Positions 15,700 through 22,917 of a stretch of 24,755 nucleotides of DNA are shown piece after piece. A program made the translations under genes and the position numbers. This stretch comes from CAZJWR01 sp964549765 (GTDB lineage: Bacteria > Zixibacteria > MSB-5A5 > GN15 > JAAZOE01), in contig CAZJWR010000055.1 in NCBI GenBank assembly GCA_964549765.1, forward strand, positions 1-24,755. Reading direction: 5' to 3'. Under the pieces are notes generated by a model, which did not search any database, was not told the DNA's origin, and worked only from the letters and a program-made list of their open reading frames with translations. Position 1 is the first letter of the stretch. Each line of letters begins with the position of its first letter.

Positions 15700-17937
15700 A
15701 TGCGAAAACTCATCCTCAAATTCAAGCGGACCGTCAAGCGACTTCTCAAGGTCAAGGAAGATATCGACCGGAAAGCCTCCGAAAAACGACGCCGCAAACT
15801 GGTCAAATATCTCATGGGCGTCGTCGCCGTCGTCATGATCACCTTCCTCTATCCCGCCGGGGATTTGCGCGGCCCGCTCGATGTCCCCCGCGAAGGAGAA
15901 ATCGCGCCGAGAAATATTATTGCCGATTTCAACTTCGACATTCTCAAAGATAAATCCGACCTCGCTGATGAACGGCAGATGGCGATCCGCAGCACGCCCC
16001 TGTATATAAATTACAGCGAAGATATCGTCGACGCCAGTATTAAGCGGCTTAATGACTTGAACCGGCGCATGAAACGGCTGCCGTCGGTCGAATCGGCCGA
16101 TGCCCGCCGGCAGGCATTGGATGAAATTGCGCATGATTATCCCGCTATCCCGACGCAGCAATTGGAATACATGGCGGCGGCCGATTCTCTCGACAGAATG
16201 AGGAACGTTCTCGATTCGGTATTGACCGATGACATCTATTATTACGGCGTTATGGCCGACGTGGCCCAGTTGCCGACCAACGCCAATTCGGTCATCATGC
16301 ACAAAAAAAAGCACGATCAATTGATGATACGCTCGCAATTGATCGGTCTGCCGTCGGCCTATAATCGCCTCCTGGACGCTCTCAATAAAATCGAGGGGTT
16401 GAGCGACAAGGAGGTCGAACTATATTATCAGATCGGCCGTCACTTCATCACCCCCAACACCTCCTACGATGCCGGCGCTACCATGGCGGCCCAGGACAGC
16501 GCCGTAACCACCATTTCCAGTGTCGAAAGAGATGTTAAGCGAGGCGATCTCCTGATTCGTCAGGGCACCCGGGTCGATGCCGCCAAAGCGAGGTTGCTTT
16601 CCGCCTACGCCCAGGAAGTCCAAAAACGGGCTGCGGCCGAGGGATGGTATCAGGCGAGTATGCCCATAATCGGCCGCTTGGTGCTCGTCGGATTGATTCT
16701 CCTCCTGATGTATCTGTTTTTCTACCACTTCCGGCCCGACGTCTACTGGTCCAACAATAAGTTGTTCGCGATTCTTATCGCTATCGGGCTGGAGCTGTTT
16801 CTCGTGAATCTGATCGGCGTACAACTCAAGCAGTCGGTCTATCTCTATCCGATCGCCATCCTGTCGATCCTGATCACGGTCCTGTTCGACGCTCGCCTGG
16901 GAGTCGTGGTAACTCTGTTGGTGGCGATCCTGCTGGGAATCCTCAACCGTTTTAACTTCACCATCACCCTGATCACCACCATCGCCGGAGCCATCGCCTG
17001 CTTCTCGGCGGGAGAGGTGCGGCGGCGCAGTGAATTTTACCGTATCATTATTTTCCTGTCGCTGGCGTACGTCGTCATCGCCTACGTCGTGGAATCGCTC
17101 AAATTGTCGCCCCCCGGCGACATTCTGATGTACTGCGGGTTCGGCCTGGCCAACGGCTTCGTCGCGCCGATGCTGACCATCGGCCTGCTGCCGATGTTCG
17201 AGTCGGTCTTCGGCTTTTCGACCAATATCACCCTGCTGGAACTGGCCGACCTCAACCAGCCGCTGCTGAAACGCCTCGCCATGGAGGCCCCCGGCACCTA
17301 TCACCATTCCATCATCGTCGGCAATCTGGCAGAGGCCGCTGCCAAGGCCATTAACGCCAATCCGCTTCTGGCCCGCGTCGGCGCGTATTATCATGACATC
17401 GGCAAAATGGAAATCCCCGAATATTTCGTCGAAAACCAACTCGGCATAAAATCGAAACACGAATCGCTGAACCCGACCATGTCCGCCCTCGTACTGACAT
17501 CGCACGTTAAGAAAGGCCGGATTATCGGCGAGGAGGCGGGCCTGCCCGACGCCGTGCTCAACTTCATCGAAGAGCACCACGGGACGACCATGATGAGCTA
17601 TTTCTACAATAAGGCTCAGGAAATGGGGCTGCCAATCAATTCTGATGAGGAATTCCGCTACCCCGGCCCCAAACCGCAGTCCAAGGAAACGGCCATCGTC
17701 ATGCTGGCCGACTCCACCGAGGCCGCCAGCCGCACCCTGGACAACCCGACCTCGGCCCGCATCCGCAACCTTATCCAGCGCCTGATCAATGAGAAATTCA
17801 CGTCGGGCGAACTGACCGAATGCGACCTGACCCTCAAAGACCTCAACCTCATCCGCGAGGCCTTCGTCGCGATTCTCATCGGCGTCTTCCACCATCGCAT
17901 TCCCTATCCCCGGAAGGAAGAGGAGGAAATAATCTGA
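15700..17937 (+). CDS. 7TM-HD phosphohydrolase, PgpH-like c-di-AMP phosphodiesterase
   Basis: 745 aa. After a basic cytoplasmic N-terminus there is one membrane helix (about 38-53), an extracytoplasmic 7TMR-HDED domain (about 60-315), a bundle of membrane helices (about 320-500) and a cytoplasmic HD domain. The HD domain shows GTYHHSIIVGNLAEAAA (His535/His536), YYHDIGKMEIPEYF (His565-Asp566) and EEHHGTTMMSYFY. Proteins of this architecture (PgpH in Listeria, YqfF in Bacillus) hydrolyse cyclic di-AMP. That activity is inferred from the family. It lies 15 bp after the phoH-like gene and overlaps ybeY by one base (TGATG). Confidence 0.93.
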   Translation: MRKLILKFKRTVKRLLKVKEDIDRKASEKRRRKLVKYLMGVVAVVMITFLYPAGDLRGPLDVPREGEIAPRNIIADFNFDILKDKSDLADERQMAIRSTPLYINYSEDIVDASIKRLNDLNRRMKRLPSVESADARRQALDEIAHDYPAIPTQQLEYMAAADSLDRMRNVLDSVLTDDIYYYGVMADVAQLPTNANSVIMHKKKHDQLMIRSQLIGLPSAYNRLLDALNKIEGLSDKEVELYYQIGRHFITPNTSYDAGATMAAQDSAVTTISSVERDVKRGDLLIRQGTRVDAAKARLLSAYAQEVQKRAAAEGWYQASMPIIGRLVLVGLILLLMYLFFYHFRPDVYWSNNKLFAILIAIGLELFLVNLIGVQLKQSVYLYPIAILSILITVLFDARLGVVVTLLVAILLGILNRFNFTITLITTIAGAIACFSAGEVRRRSEFYRIIIFLSLAYVVIAYVVESLKLSPPGDILMYCGFGLANGFVAPMLTIGLLPMFESVFGFSTNITLLELADLNQPLLKRLAMEAPGTYHHSIIVGNLAEAAAKAINANPLLARVGAYYHDIGKMEIPEYFVENQLGIKSKHESLNPTMSALVLTSHVKKGRIIGEEAGLPDAVLNFIEEHHGTTMMSYFYNKAQEMGLPINSDEEFRYPGPKPQSKETAIVMLADSTEAASRTLDNPTSARIRNLIQRLINEKFTSGELTECDLTLKDLNLIREAFVAILIGVFHHRIPYPRKEEEEII

Positions 17938-18362
17938 TGGAAGAGGACGGCAGTCGATACTTCTCCAACCAGAAGGGACGGCTTCCCCGGCGCGAAGCGG
18001 TCGTCCTGGCCGACTATATTCTCAGACGTGAAAAACGGAAACTCCCTGTCAACATCATCATCACCGACGACCGCACCCTTCGTTCCCTGAATAAGACCTA
18101 TCGCGGCCTGGCCCGTCCCACCGACGTGCTGTCGTTTCCCGGCGACAGTGACCTCGGCATCCTGGGTGAAATCTATATTTCCATCGATACCGCCCGCCGG
18201 CAGGCGGCCGCATACGGCGCCTCCCTGCATGAAGAAATCCTGCGCCTCGTCTGCCACGGCGTCTTGCATTTGTGCGGCTACGACCACGAACGGCCCGCCG
18301 ACGAAAAGGTTATGAAGGCGCGGGAAGATAAATACCTGGGCAGGATGATCGGCCATGTATGA
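17937..18362 (+). CDS. ybeY: Endoribonuclease YbeY
   Basis: 141 aa metal-dependent RNase involved in 16S rRNA 3' maturation and ribosome quality control. The zinc site is H107-GVL-H111-LCGYD-H117, followed by E. The frame also contains the conserved LNKTYRGLARPTDVLSFP. The frame is open from 17820, but the ATG at 17937 overlapping the pgpH stop, with AGGAGG 10 nt upstream, fixes the start. Its end overlaps the next gene by 8 bp. Confidence 0.95.
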   Translation: MEEDGSRYFSNQKGRLPRREAVVLADYILRREKRKLPVNIIITDDRTLRSLNKTYRGLARPTDVLSFPGDSDLGILGEIYISIDTARRQAAAYGASLHEEILRLVCHGVLHLCGYDHERPADEKVMKAREDKYLGRMIGHV

Positions 18363-19635
18363 GCTGATCACATACGCGATTGTTTCGGTGCTCTTCGTCC
18401 TCGCCGGATACCTGATCTCGGTTTTCTCCAATGCCGTTTACGTCGACCCTGAGGAAATTCAGACCCTGTTTCCCGAATTGTCCCAGCGACGCCGCGGCCA
18501 GCTCGAGCGCCTCATTTCCGATCCCCGGGCGTTTGTCCAGATGGCCTTTCTCGTCCGTATTTCGTCCGCATTGCTCCTCGGAATTTTATCCCTGCTCTGC
18601 GCCCGCCAACTCACCCGGGCGCTGGATGCGCCTCCCGTGGCGGTCTATATCGTCCTCATTGCCGCCTTCTGGGCGGCGGCCCTGTTGTTTTTCATCTATC
18701 TCCCCCGCCGCGTAACCCCCCGCCAGGCCAAAGTCAAATTGCTGCGCTTCCTGCCGCTAATCAACCTTGTATATATCGTAACCGCCCCAATCATCCATAC
18801 TCTCGGTCGACTCACCGCCCGCCGCCGCGCCGGCGACGTCACCGAGGAACAGAAGGACGATATCGTGGAACGGGCTATTGAATCGCTGGCGGAATCGGCC
18901 GGCATCGGCGATCCCATTATCGAGGAAGACGAAAAGGAAATGATCCACCAGATCTTCCAACTCGATGTCACTGAAGTCGAAGAAATCATGATCCCGCGCA
19001 TCAATTTGGTCGCTATCGACAAGGACGCGTCCATCGACGAAATCCGCTTCCTGATTGAAAAAAACGGCTTTTCTCGCTACCCCGTGTTCGAACATAACAT
19101 CGATAACATTATCGGTATCCTCAAAGTCAAGGACCTCCTCACGCTGGACGAGAACCAGATTCAAAATTTCGCGCTCAAAGAACATATCCGCGAACCCCTC
19201 CGCGTAGGCGAACACAAAAAAATCGATCAGCTTTTAGCGGATTTCAAACGCACCCGGACCCATATGGCCATCGTCATGGACGAATTCGGCGGCACCTCCG
19301 GCCTGGTCACACTCGAGGATATCCTCGAGGAAATTGTCGGCGAAATCGAGGACGAGCACGATTCCGAAAAAGAACAGGCCATTACGAAACTGGACAACGG
19401 CTCGCTGGAGGTCACCGGGGCCTGCCCGCTCGAGGATCTGGCCGACGAACTCGACATCGAACTCCACCAGGACGAATTCGAGACGGTGGGCGGCATGATC
19501 TACGATATAGTCGGCTCAGTGCCAACCGAAGGTACATTTCTGACATGGGAAAATTGTAGATTACGAGTCCTCGAGGTCGACGGCCAGCGCATCAACAAAG
19601 TCCTGGTGATCCCCAATCCCCCACCCGGTCAGTAA
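18355..19635 (+). CDS. CorC/CNNM-family membrane protein with CBS domains
   Basis: 426 aa. An N-terminal DUF21/CNNM membrane domain (about residues 1-155, three or four helices) is followed by a CBS pair (about 205-325; MIPRINLVAIDKDASIDEI, RYPVFEHNIDNIIGILKVKD, MAIVMDEFGGTSGLVTLEDI) and a CorC/HlyC domain (about 340-420; FETVGGMIYDIVGSVPTEG). The family is implicated in magnesium export or resistance in bacteria. The exact role here is unproved. It is the last gene of the aspS-phoH-pgpH-ybeY run. No clear terminator follows. Confidence 0.92.
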   Translation: MYELITYAIVSVLFVLAGYLISVFSNAVYVDPEEIQTLFPELSQRRRGQLERLISDPRAFVQMAFLVRISSALLLGILSLLCARQLTRALDAPPVAVYIVLIAAFWAAALLFFIYLPRRVTPRQAKVKLLRFLPLINLVYIVTAPIIHTLGRLTARRRAGDVTEEQKDDIVERAIESLAESAGIGDPIIEEDEKEMIHQIFQLDVTEVEEIMIPRINLVAIDKDASIDEIRFLIEKNGFSRYPVFEHNIDNIIGILKVKDLLTLDENQIQNFALKEHIREPLRVGEHKKIDQLLADFKRTRTHMAIVMDEFGGTSGLVTLEDILEEIVGEIEDEHDSEKEQAITKLDNGSLEVTGACPLEDLADELDIELHQDEFETVGGMIYDIVGSVPTEGTFLTWENCRLRVLEVDGQRINKVLVIPNPPPGQ

Positions 19636-19714
19636 ATAAAAATAATTAGCGCTTTTGCGAAATATCCTTAAACGCTTCGACTGTGCGAAACGTAACTAAA
19701 TTTATTGTGTGATC

Positions 19715-19732
19715 GGAACTTGGGCGGAACTT
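19715..19732 (+). promoter_or_regulatory. Tandem GGAACTT motif upstream of the protease gene
   Basis: GGAACTTG occurs twice, starting at 19715 and 19726, 11 bp or about one helical turn apart. GGAACTT is the -35 core of RpoE-type ECF promoters. The second copy is followed after 18 bp (counted from GGAAC) by GTT at 19749-19751. It may be an envelope-stress promoter or a paired activator site. Confidence 0.35.
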
Positions 19733-19788
19733 GCAGGTAAAATAGTGCGTTATTAATTAGTGAGTGATGAGAAATATATAAATTTGAC

Positions 19789-19817
19789 TTGACAGGCCTT
19801 TGCAGTTTTGGTATGTT
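19789..19817 (+). promoter_or_regulatory. Housekeeping promoter of the HtrA/DegP gene
   Basis: A consensus -35 TTGACA (19789-19794) and -10 TATGTT (19812-19817) are 17 bp apart. Transcription would begin near 19824, leaving a leader of about 23 nt that contains the ribosome binding site GGAGGA (19835-19840). Confidence 0.8.
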
Positions 19818-19846
19818 AGAAGGCTTTCCCTCTTGGAGGACATGGC

Positions 19847-21349
19847 TTGAGATCAACCATATTGGGCGCTAATCGCCGTTTTGTGTCTTCCATATTGTTT
19901 GCCCTGCTCTTTACCTTTGTGGGCATTGTCATCGCGTCGATGCTGGACCTTCCGGCTACGCCGGTGGCCAAGGACCGCCCGGATCTGCTTGAACCCGCGC
20001 CGGCAAACAACCGCCCGGACGATTTCTCGACCCCGTTCATCGACGTCGTCGCCAAATCGCGAGATGCCGTCGTTAATATCATGGCCGAATCCGAGGGCAG
20101 CTACCGCGGCTGGAGCCTCGACGAGTATTTCCGCTTCTTCGGTCTCAACCACCCGCGCACTCAGCGGGCGTATGGCACCGGGTTCATATTCCGCGATGAT
20201 GGGTATATCCTGACCAATAACCACGTCGTCGCCAATGCCATCGCCGTATCGGTCACCCTCTCGGACGATGAAAAATACCTCGCCAAAGTCGTCGGGACCG
20301 ATCCCGAAACCGATCTGGCCGTGCTCAAAATCGAACCCCGCGGTGACCTGCCGGTCATCCCCTTCGGCCATTCCGACGAACTGCAGATCGGCGAATGGGT
20401 CGTGGCCATCGGCAATCCCTTCCCGCAGCAGGGCTTGGATCGCACGGTAACAGCCGGCGTGGTGTCGGCCAAAGGACGCAAAAACCTTCGCTTCAGCGAC
20501 GGCAATGTGCTCTATCAAAATTACATTCAGACCGATGCGTCCATTAATCCGGGCAACTCCGGAGGGCCTCTTTTGAATCTAAAGGGTGAAGCGATCGGGG
20601 TCAACGCCGCCATTTCGTCGCCCACGGGCGCCTCGGTCGGAATCGGCTTCGCCATACCGATTGATTTCGCCCGCGCCGTCGTGCCCGATTTGATCGCGCA
20701 TGGCAAAGTCTCGCGCGGCTGGCTCGGCGTCTATGCCAGCGACCTGCCCCGCGATATGGCCGAGGATCTCAAAATCAAGGAGCCCGCCGTCATTTTCGAT
20801 CAGATCCTCCGAGGCTCGCCGGCCGCCGAAGCCGGTCTCAAACCGCGCGACGTCCTGGTCCACTACGACGGCAAAGCGATCAAAGACGCCGACGATTTCC
20901 GCTTCCAGGTGGCGACCTCGGCGGTCAACGAGAAGGTCGAACTCGATCTGATCCGGGACGGCAAAGAAATGACCCTCCCGGTCACCGTCGGCGACCGCAA
21001 CCGGGAAATGCAAGCGATGCAGTCGCCGCGCCAACTGCCGTATTCCGACGACAACTGGCTGGGCATGACCGTCTCCGAATGCACGCCCGAACTGGCCAAC
21101 CGGTTCGGCGTCGAATGTCCGCCCTCCGGCGGCGTCATCGTGGTCGACGTCATGCAAGGATCGCCGGCCTACAACAGAAACATCGTTCCCGGCGTAATTA
21201 TTGCGGAGATTGACAAATACGAAATAAAAAGCATCCACGACTATCGCGATGCGATAGCCAATTTGAAGGATCGAGAGAAGTCCATTTCTTTTATCATCTA
21301 CGACACTGAGGGAAACACCCGATGGGTCGGCATTAAGCCGAACGGGTAA
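19847..21349 (+). CDS. degP: HtrA/DegP-family periplasmic serine protease
   Basis: 500 aa. An uncleaved-looking N-terminal membrane segment (residues 12-32) is followed by a trypsin-like domain with the triad His126 (ILTNNHVV), Asp156 (DPETDLAVLKI) and Ser238 (NPGNSGGPLLN). PDZ1 spans about 260-385 (RGWLGVYASDLP, GSPAAEAGLKPRDVLVHYDG) and PDZ2 about 395-500 (NWLGMTVSECTP, GSPAYNRNIVPGVIIAEI). It degrades or refolds misfolded envelope proteins. The start is TTG at 19847: the ATG at 19842 reaches a stop after two codons, and GGAGGA is 6 nt upstream of the TTG. The membrane anchor makes a DegS/DegQ-like membrane-tethered form possible. Two PDZ domains favour the DegP type. Confidence 0.94.
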   Translation: MRSTILGANRRFVSSILFALLFTFVGIVIASMLDLPATPVAKDRPDLLEPAPANNRPDDFSTPFIDVVAKSRDAVVNIMAESEGSYRGWSLDEYFRFFGLNHPRTQRAYGTGFIFRDDGYILTNNHVVANAIAVSVTLSDDEKYLAKVVGTDPETDLAVLKIEPRGDLPVIPFGHSDELQIGEWVVAIGNPFPQQGLDRTVTAGVVSAKGRKNLRFSDGNVLYQNYIQTDASINPGNSGGPLLNLKGEAIGVNAAISSPTGASVGIGFAIPIDFARAVVPDLIAHGKVSRGWLGVYASDLPRDMAEDLKIKEPAVIFDQILRGSPAAEAGLKPRDVLVHYDGKAIKDADDFRFQVATSAVNEKVELDLIRDGKEMTLPVTVGDRNREMQAMQSPRQLPYSDDNWLGMTVSECTPELANRFGVECPPSGGVIVVDVMQGSPAYNRNIVPGVIIAEIDKYEIKSIHDYRDAIANLKDREKSISFIIYDTEGNTRWVGIKPNG

Positions 21350-21388
21350 ATCCCCCCCTGCCGTTTTTCAGGAGGAGCCAAGAGCTCA

Positions 21389-22243
21389 GTGGCAAAACAG
21401 TCGAGACGTTATAGGGACGAGGATCGTTCCCTGGATCTGTATCTCCGAGAGATCGGGGCGACGCCCCTCATTACCGCTCAGGAAGAGGTCCGGTTGGCGC
21501 GACGCATAAAACAGGGAGACATGCGCGCCTTGGAAAAACTCACCAAGGCCAATCTCCGATTTGTCGTGAGCGTCGCCAAGAATTACCAGAACCAAGGGCT
21601 CTCCCTGGCGGATTTGATCAACGAGGGCAACATCGGCCTGATCAAAGCCGCCAAACGGTTTGACGAAACCCGCGGCTTTAAGTTCATCTCGTATGCGGTC
21701 TGGTGGATCAGGCAGGCCATCCTGCAGGCTCTGGCCGAACAGAGCCGGATTGTCCGCCTGCCCCTCAACCGCGTCGGCACTTTGCACAAAATCGGGAAAG
21801 TCTCATCCAGTCTGGAACAGACCTACGGGCGCATCCCTTCCCCCGATGAAATCGCCAAGGAACTGGAACTGTCCGAAAGCGAAGTGTCCGACACGCTCAA
21901 AATATCGAACTCTCATCTGTCGCTGGATCAGCCGTTTTCGGTCTCCGAGGATAATTCGCTGATCGATATCCTCGAGGACGAATTTCAGCCCGGCCCGGAT
22001 GAGGCCCTGCTCGATCAATCGCTTCGCGTCGAAATCGAAAAGGCGCTGGACACGCTGACGCCGCGCGAAGCTGAGGTGATCAATCTCTACTTCGGCCTCA
22101 ATGCCGAAAAGGCGCTTACGCTGGAGGAAATCGGCGCTCGCTTTAATTTGACCCGGGAACGGGTACGCCAGATAAAGGAAAAAGCGATCCGCCGGCTTCG
22201 CCACGCCTCGCGCAGCCGATCGTTGCGGGCCTATTTGAGCTGA
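21389..22243 (+). CDS. rpoD: Primary-type sigma factor, short form lacking region 1.1
   Basis: 284 aa sigma-70 protein. Region 1.2 is SLDLYLREIG. Regions 2.1-2.4 include ANLRFVVSVAKNYQNQGLSL, DLINEGNIGLIKAAKRFD and FKFISYAVWWIRQAILQAL. Region 3 covers about 120-190, and region 4.2 is LTLEEIGARFNLTRERVRQI. Region 1.1 and the long non-conserved insert are absent, as in the Bacteroidetes primary sigma factor, so this is likely the housekeeping factor, although a group 2 sigma cannot be excluded. The GTG start at 21389 has GGAGGAG 11 nt upstream. The gene begins 39 bp after the protease stop with no obvious promoter between, suggesting shared transcription. Confidence 0.9.
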   Translation: MAKQSRRYRDEDRSLDLYLREIGATPLITAQEEVRLARRIKQGDMRALEKLTKANLRFVVSVAKNYQNQGLSLADLINEGNIGLIKAAKRFDETRGFKFISYAVWWIRQAILQALAEQSRIVRLPLNRVGTLHKIGKVSSSLEQTYGRIPSPDEIAKELELSESEVSDTLKISNSHLSLDQPFSVSEDNSLIDILEDEFQPGPDEALLDQSLRVEIEKALDTLTPREAEVINLYFGLNAEKALTLEEIGARFNLTRERVRQIKEKAIRRLRHASRSRSLRAYLS

Positions 22244-22282
22244 CCATGAGTTGACGACGAGCTACATCCGAATCATTGACAT

Positions 22283-22313
22283 AAAAAACCCCCGCTCCCC
22301 GCGGGGGTTTTTT
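22283..22313 (+). terminator. Strong intrinsic terminator after rpoD
   Basis: CCCCCGC (22289-22295), loop TCCCC, GCGGGGG (22301-22307) are flanked by A6 and T6, so the stem can extend and the T-run is present on both strands. It marks the right end of the conserved backbone. Confidence 0.95.
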
Positions 22314-22339
22314 ATTGGCATTCGTTTCGTCATTTGGTA

Positions 22340-22366
22340 TGTGGCCGGCAGATGTCCACATCTGCC
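22340..22366. repeat. 27-bp hairpin repeat, solitary copy
   Basis: GGCAGATG and CATCTGCC form an 8-bp stem around TCCA, preceded by TGTGGCC. It matches the 27-bp segment at 22670-22696 in length and layout. The stem change (TG/CA here, CG/CG there) keeps base pairing. Confidence 0.75.
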
Positions 22367-22372
22367 GCTTCT

Positions 22373-22448
22373 ATCCGTTCGGGCAGGTCTTGCCCGCCGT
22401 GGCGGGTGTTATCCGTTCGGGCAGGTCTTGCCCCGCTTGCGGGGTGTG
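22373..22448. repeat. Two 38-bp tandem repeats with a covarying hairpin
   Basis: Units 22373-22410 and 22411-22448 both start ATCCGTTCGGGCAGGTCTTG. Each then forms a 6-bp hairpin: CCCGCC-GT-GGCGGG in the first and CCCCGC-TT-GCGGGG in the second. The differing stem positions are compensated on the opposite arm. Confidence 0.8.
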
Positions 22449-22471
22449 ACCTGCCCGCCTGAATCCCGTAG

Positions 22472-22518
22472 GTCGGGCGCCCTGTCGAAGACCCTGAGTC
22501 GCGAAGGGCGCTCCCGAC
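22472..22518. repeat. Imperfect palindromic repeat
   Basis: GTCGGGCGCCCT (22472-22483) pairs with AGGGCG-CT-CCCGAC (22505-22518), a 12-bp stem with a 2-nt bulge. The sequence between the arms (22484-22504) is 21 nt. No other copy lies in the window. Confidence 0.6.
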
Positions 22519-22536
22519 AATAAGAACAATCTTGTC

Positions 22537-22585
22537 ATTGCGAGGAGCGCCGCCCCGCACAGCGGGGCAAAAGCGACGAAGCAAT
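22537..22585. repeat. ATTGCGAGGAGCG / GCGACGAAGCAAT interspersed repeat
   Basis: ATTGCGAGGAGCG at the left and GCGACGAAGCAAT at the right enclose a hairpin GCCCCGC-ACA-GCGGGGC (22552-22568). The outer sequences resemble an intergenic repeat seen in many environmental bacterial genomes. That resemblance is from memory, not from a search. Confidence 0.55.
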
Positions 22586-22607
22586 CTATCGCCTCCCCGC
22601 CACACTC

Positions 22608-22786
22608 GTACCCCACCCAGAGCGAAACGCCGGGTGGGCGAAGCCGTTTGACCTTGCTGCGCATGGTGTTGTGGGCGGCAGACGCCCCCGTCTGCCTCAC
22701 TATGTTCTCGGAGCAAGCACGCAATAAAATACTTGAAATCACCACAGCCGTACGACCATCAAGAACGCACCCGCTGGGTGCGGTAC
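22608..22786. repeat. Terminal-inverted-repeat element, copy 1 (179 bp, carries an insertion)
   Basis: The element starts GTACCCCACCC (22608-22618) and ends GGGTGCGGTAC (22776-22786), which are inverted complements except at one position. Each end also has its own hairpin: CCCACCC/GGGTGGG at 22612-22638 and GCACCC-GCT-GGGTGC at 22767-22781. It matches copy 2 at 24052-24203 in the same orientation over both ends and part of the middle, apart from the 27-bp hairpin at 22670-22696. It codes for nothing visible, so a MITE-like or structured-RNA repeat is possible. Confidence 0.75.
22670..22696. repeat. 27-bp hairpin repeat inserted inside the terminal-repeat element
   Basis: GGCAGACG and CGTCTGCC form an 8-bp stem around CCCC, preceded by TGTGGGC. 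It accounts exactly for the length difference between the two terminal-repeat elements (179 versus 152 bp) and matches the solitary copy at 22340-22366. Confidence 0.75.
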
Positions 22787-22842
22787 CAGTTTTCATAAAT
22801 TTCATTTTTCCTCAAGCCCATATAGTCTATATTAAATTAACA

Positions 22843-22871
22843 TTGAAATGCTGTCGCGCGGGTATTATTAT
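22843..22871 (+). promoter_or_regulatory. Promoter of the accessory lipoprotein gene
   Basis: TTGAAA (22843-22848) and TATTAT (22866-22871) are 17 bp apart. The expected start near 22878 gives a leader of about 40 nt with GGGAGG at 22903-22908. Confidence 0.65.
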
Positions 22872-22917
22872 AAGGCACTTAAGGCATTTTCCTTTAAGAG
22901 CTGGGAGGTAGACCGAC

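Larger units (their letters stand above)
22314..22917. other. Repeat-filled intergenic region
   Basis: These 604 bp between the rpoD terminator and the next gene hold no supportable coding frame. From 22340 to 22786 they are an almost continuous run of palindromic repeats of at least five sorts, listed separately. The last part (22790-22900) is AT-rich and holds the promoter of the next gene. Confidence 0.8.

Noticed and set aside
16420..17895. Long - strand frame of 491 codons opposite the 7TM-HD gene
   Set aside because: Its composition is Gln/Asp/Gly/His-rich without a domain, typical of antisense frames in GC-rich genes. The + strand gene has clear HD motifs.
19636..19714. Terminator after the CorC-like gene
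   Set aside because: I looked for a GC stem followed by T-run on the + strand and found only short, weak pairings, so none is called.
22373..22448. CRISPR-like appearance of the tandem repeats
   Set aside because: There are only two units and no spacers between them, the hairpins change in step, and no cas gene is near.
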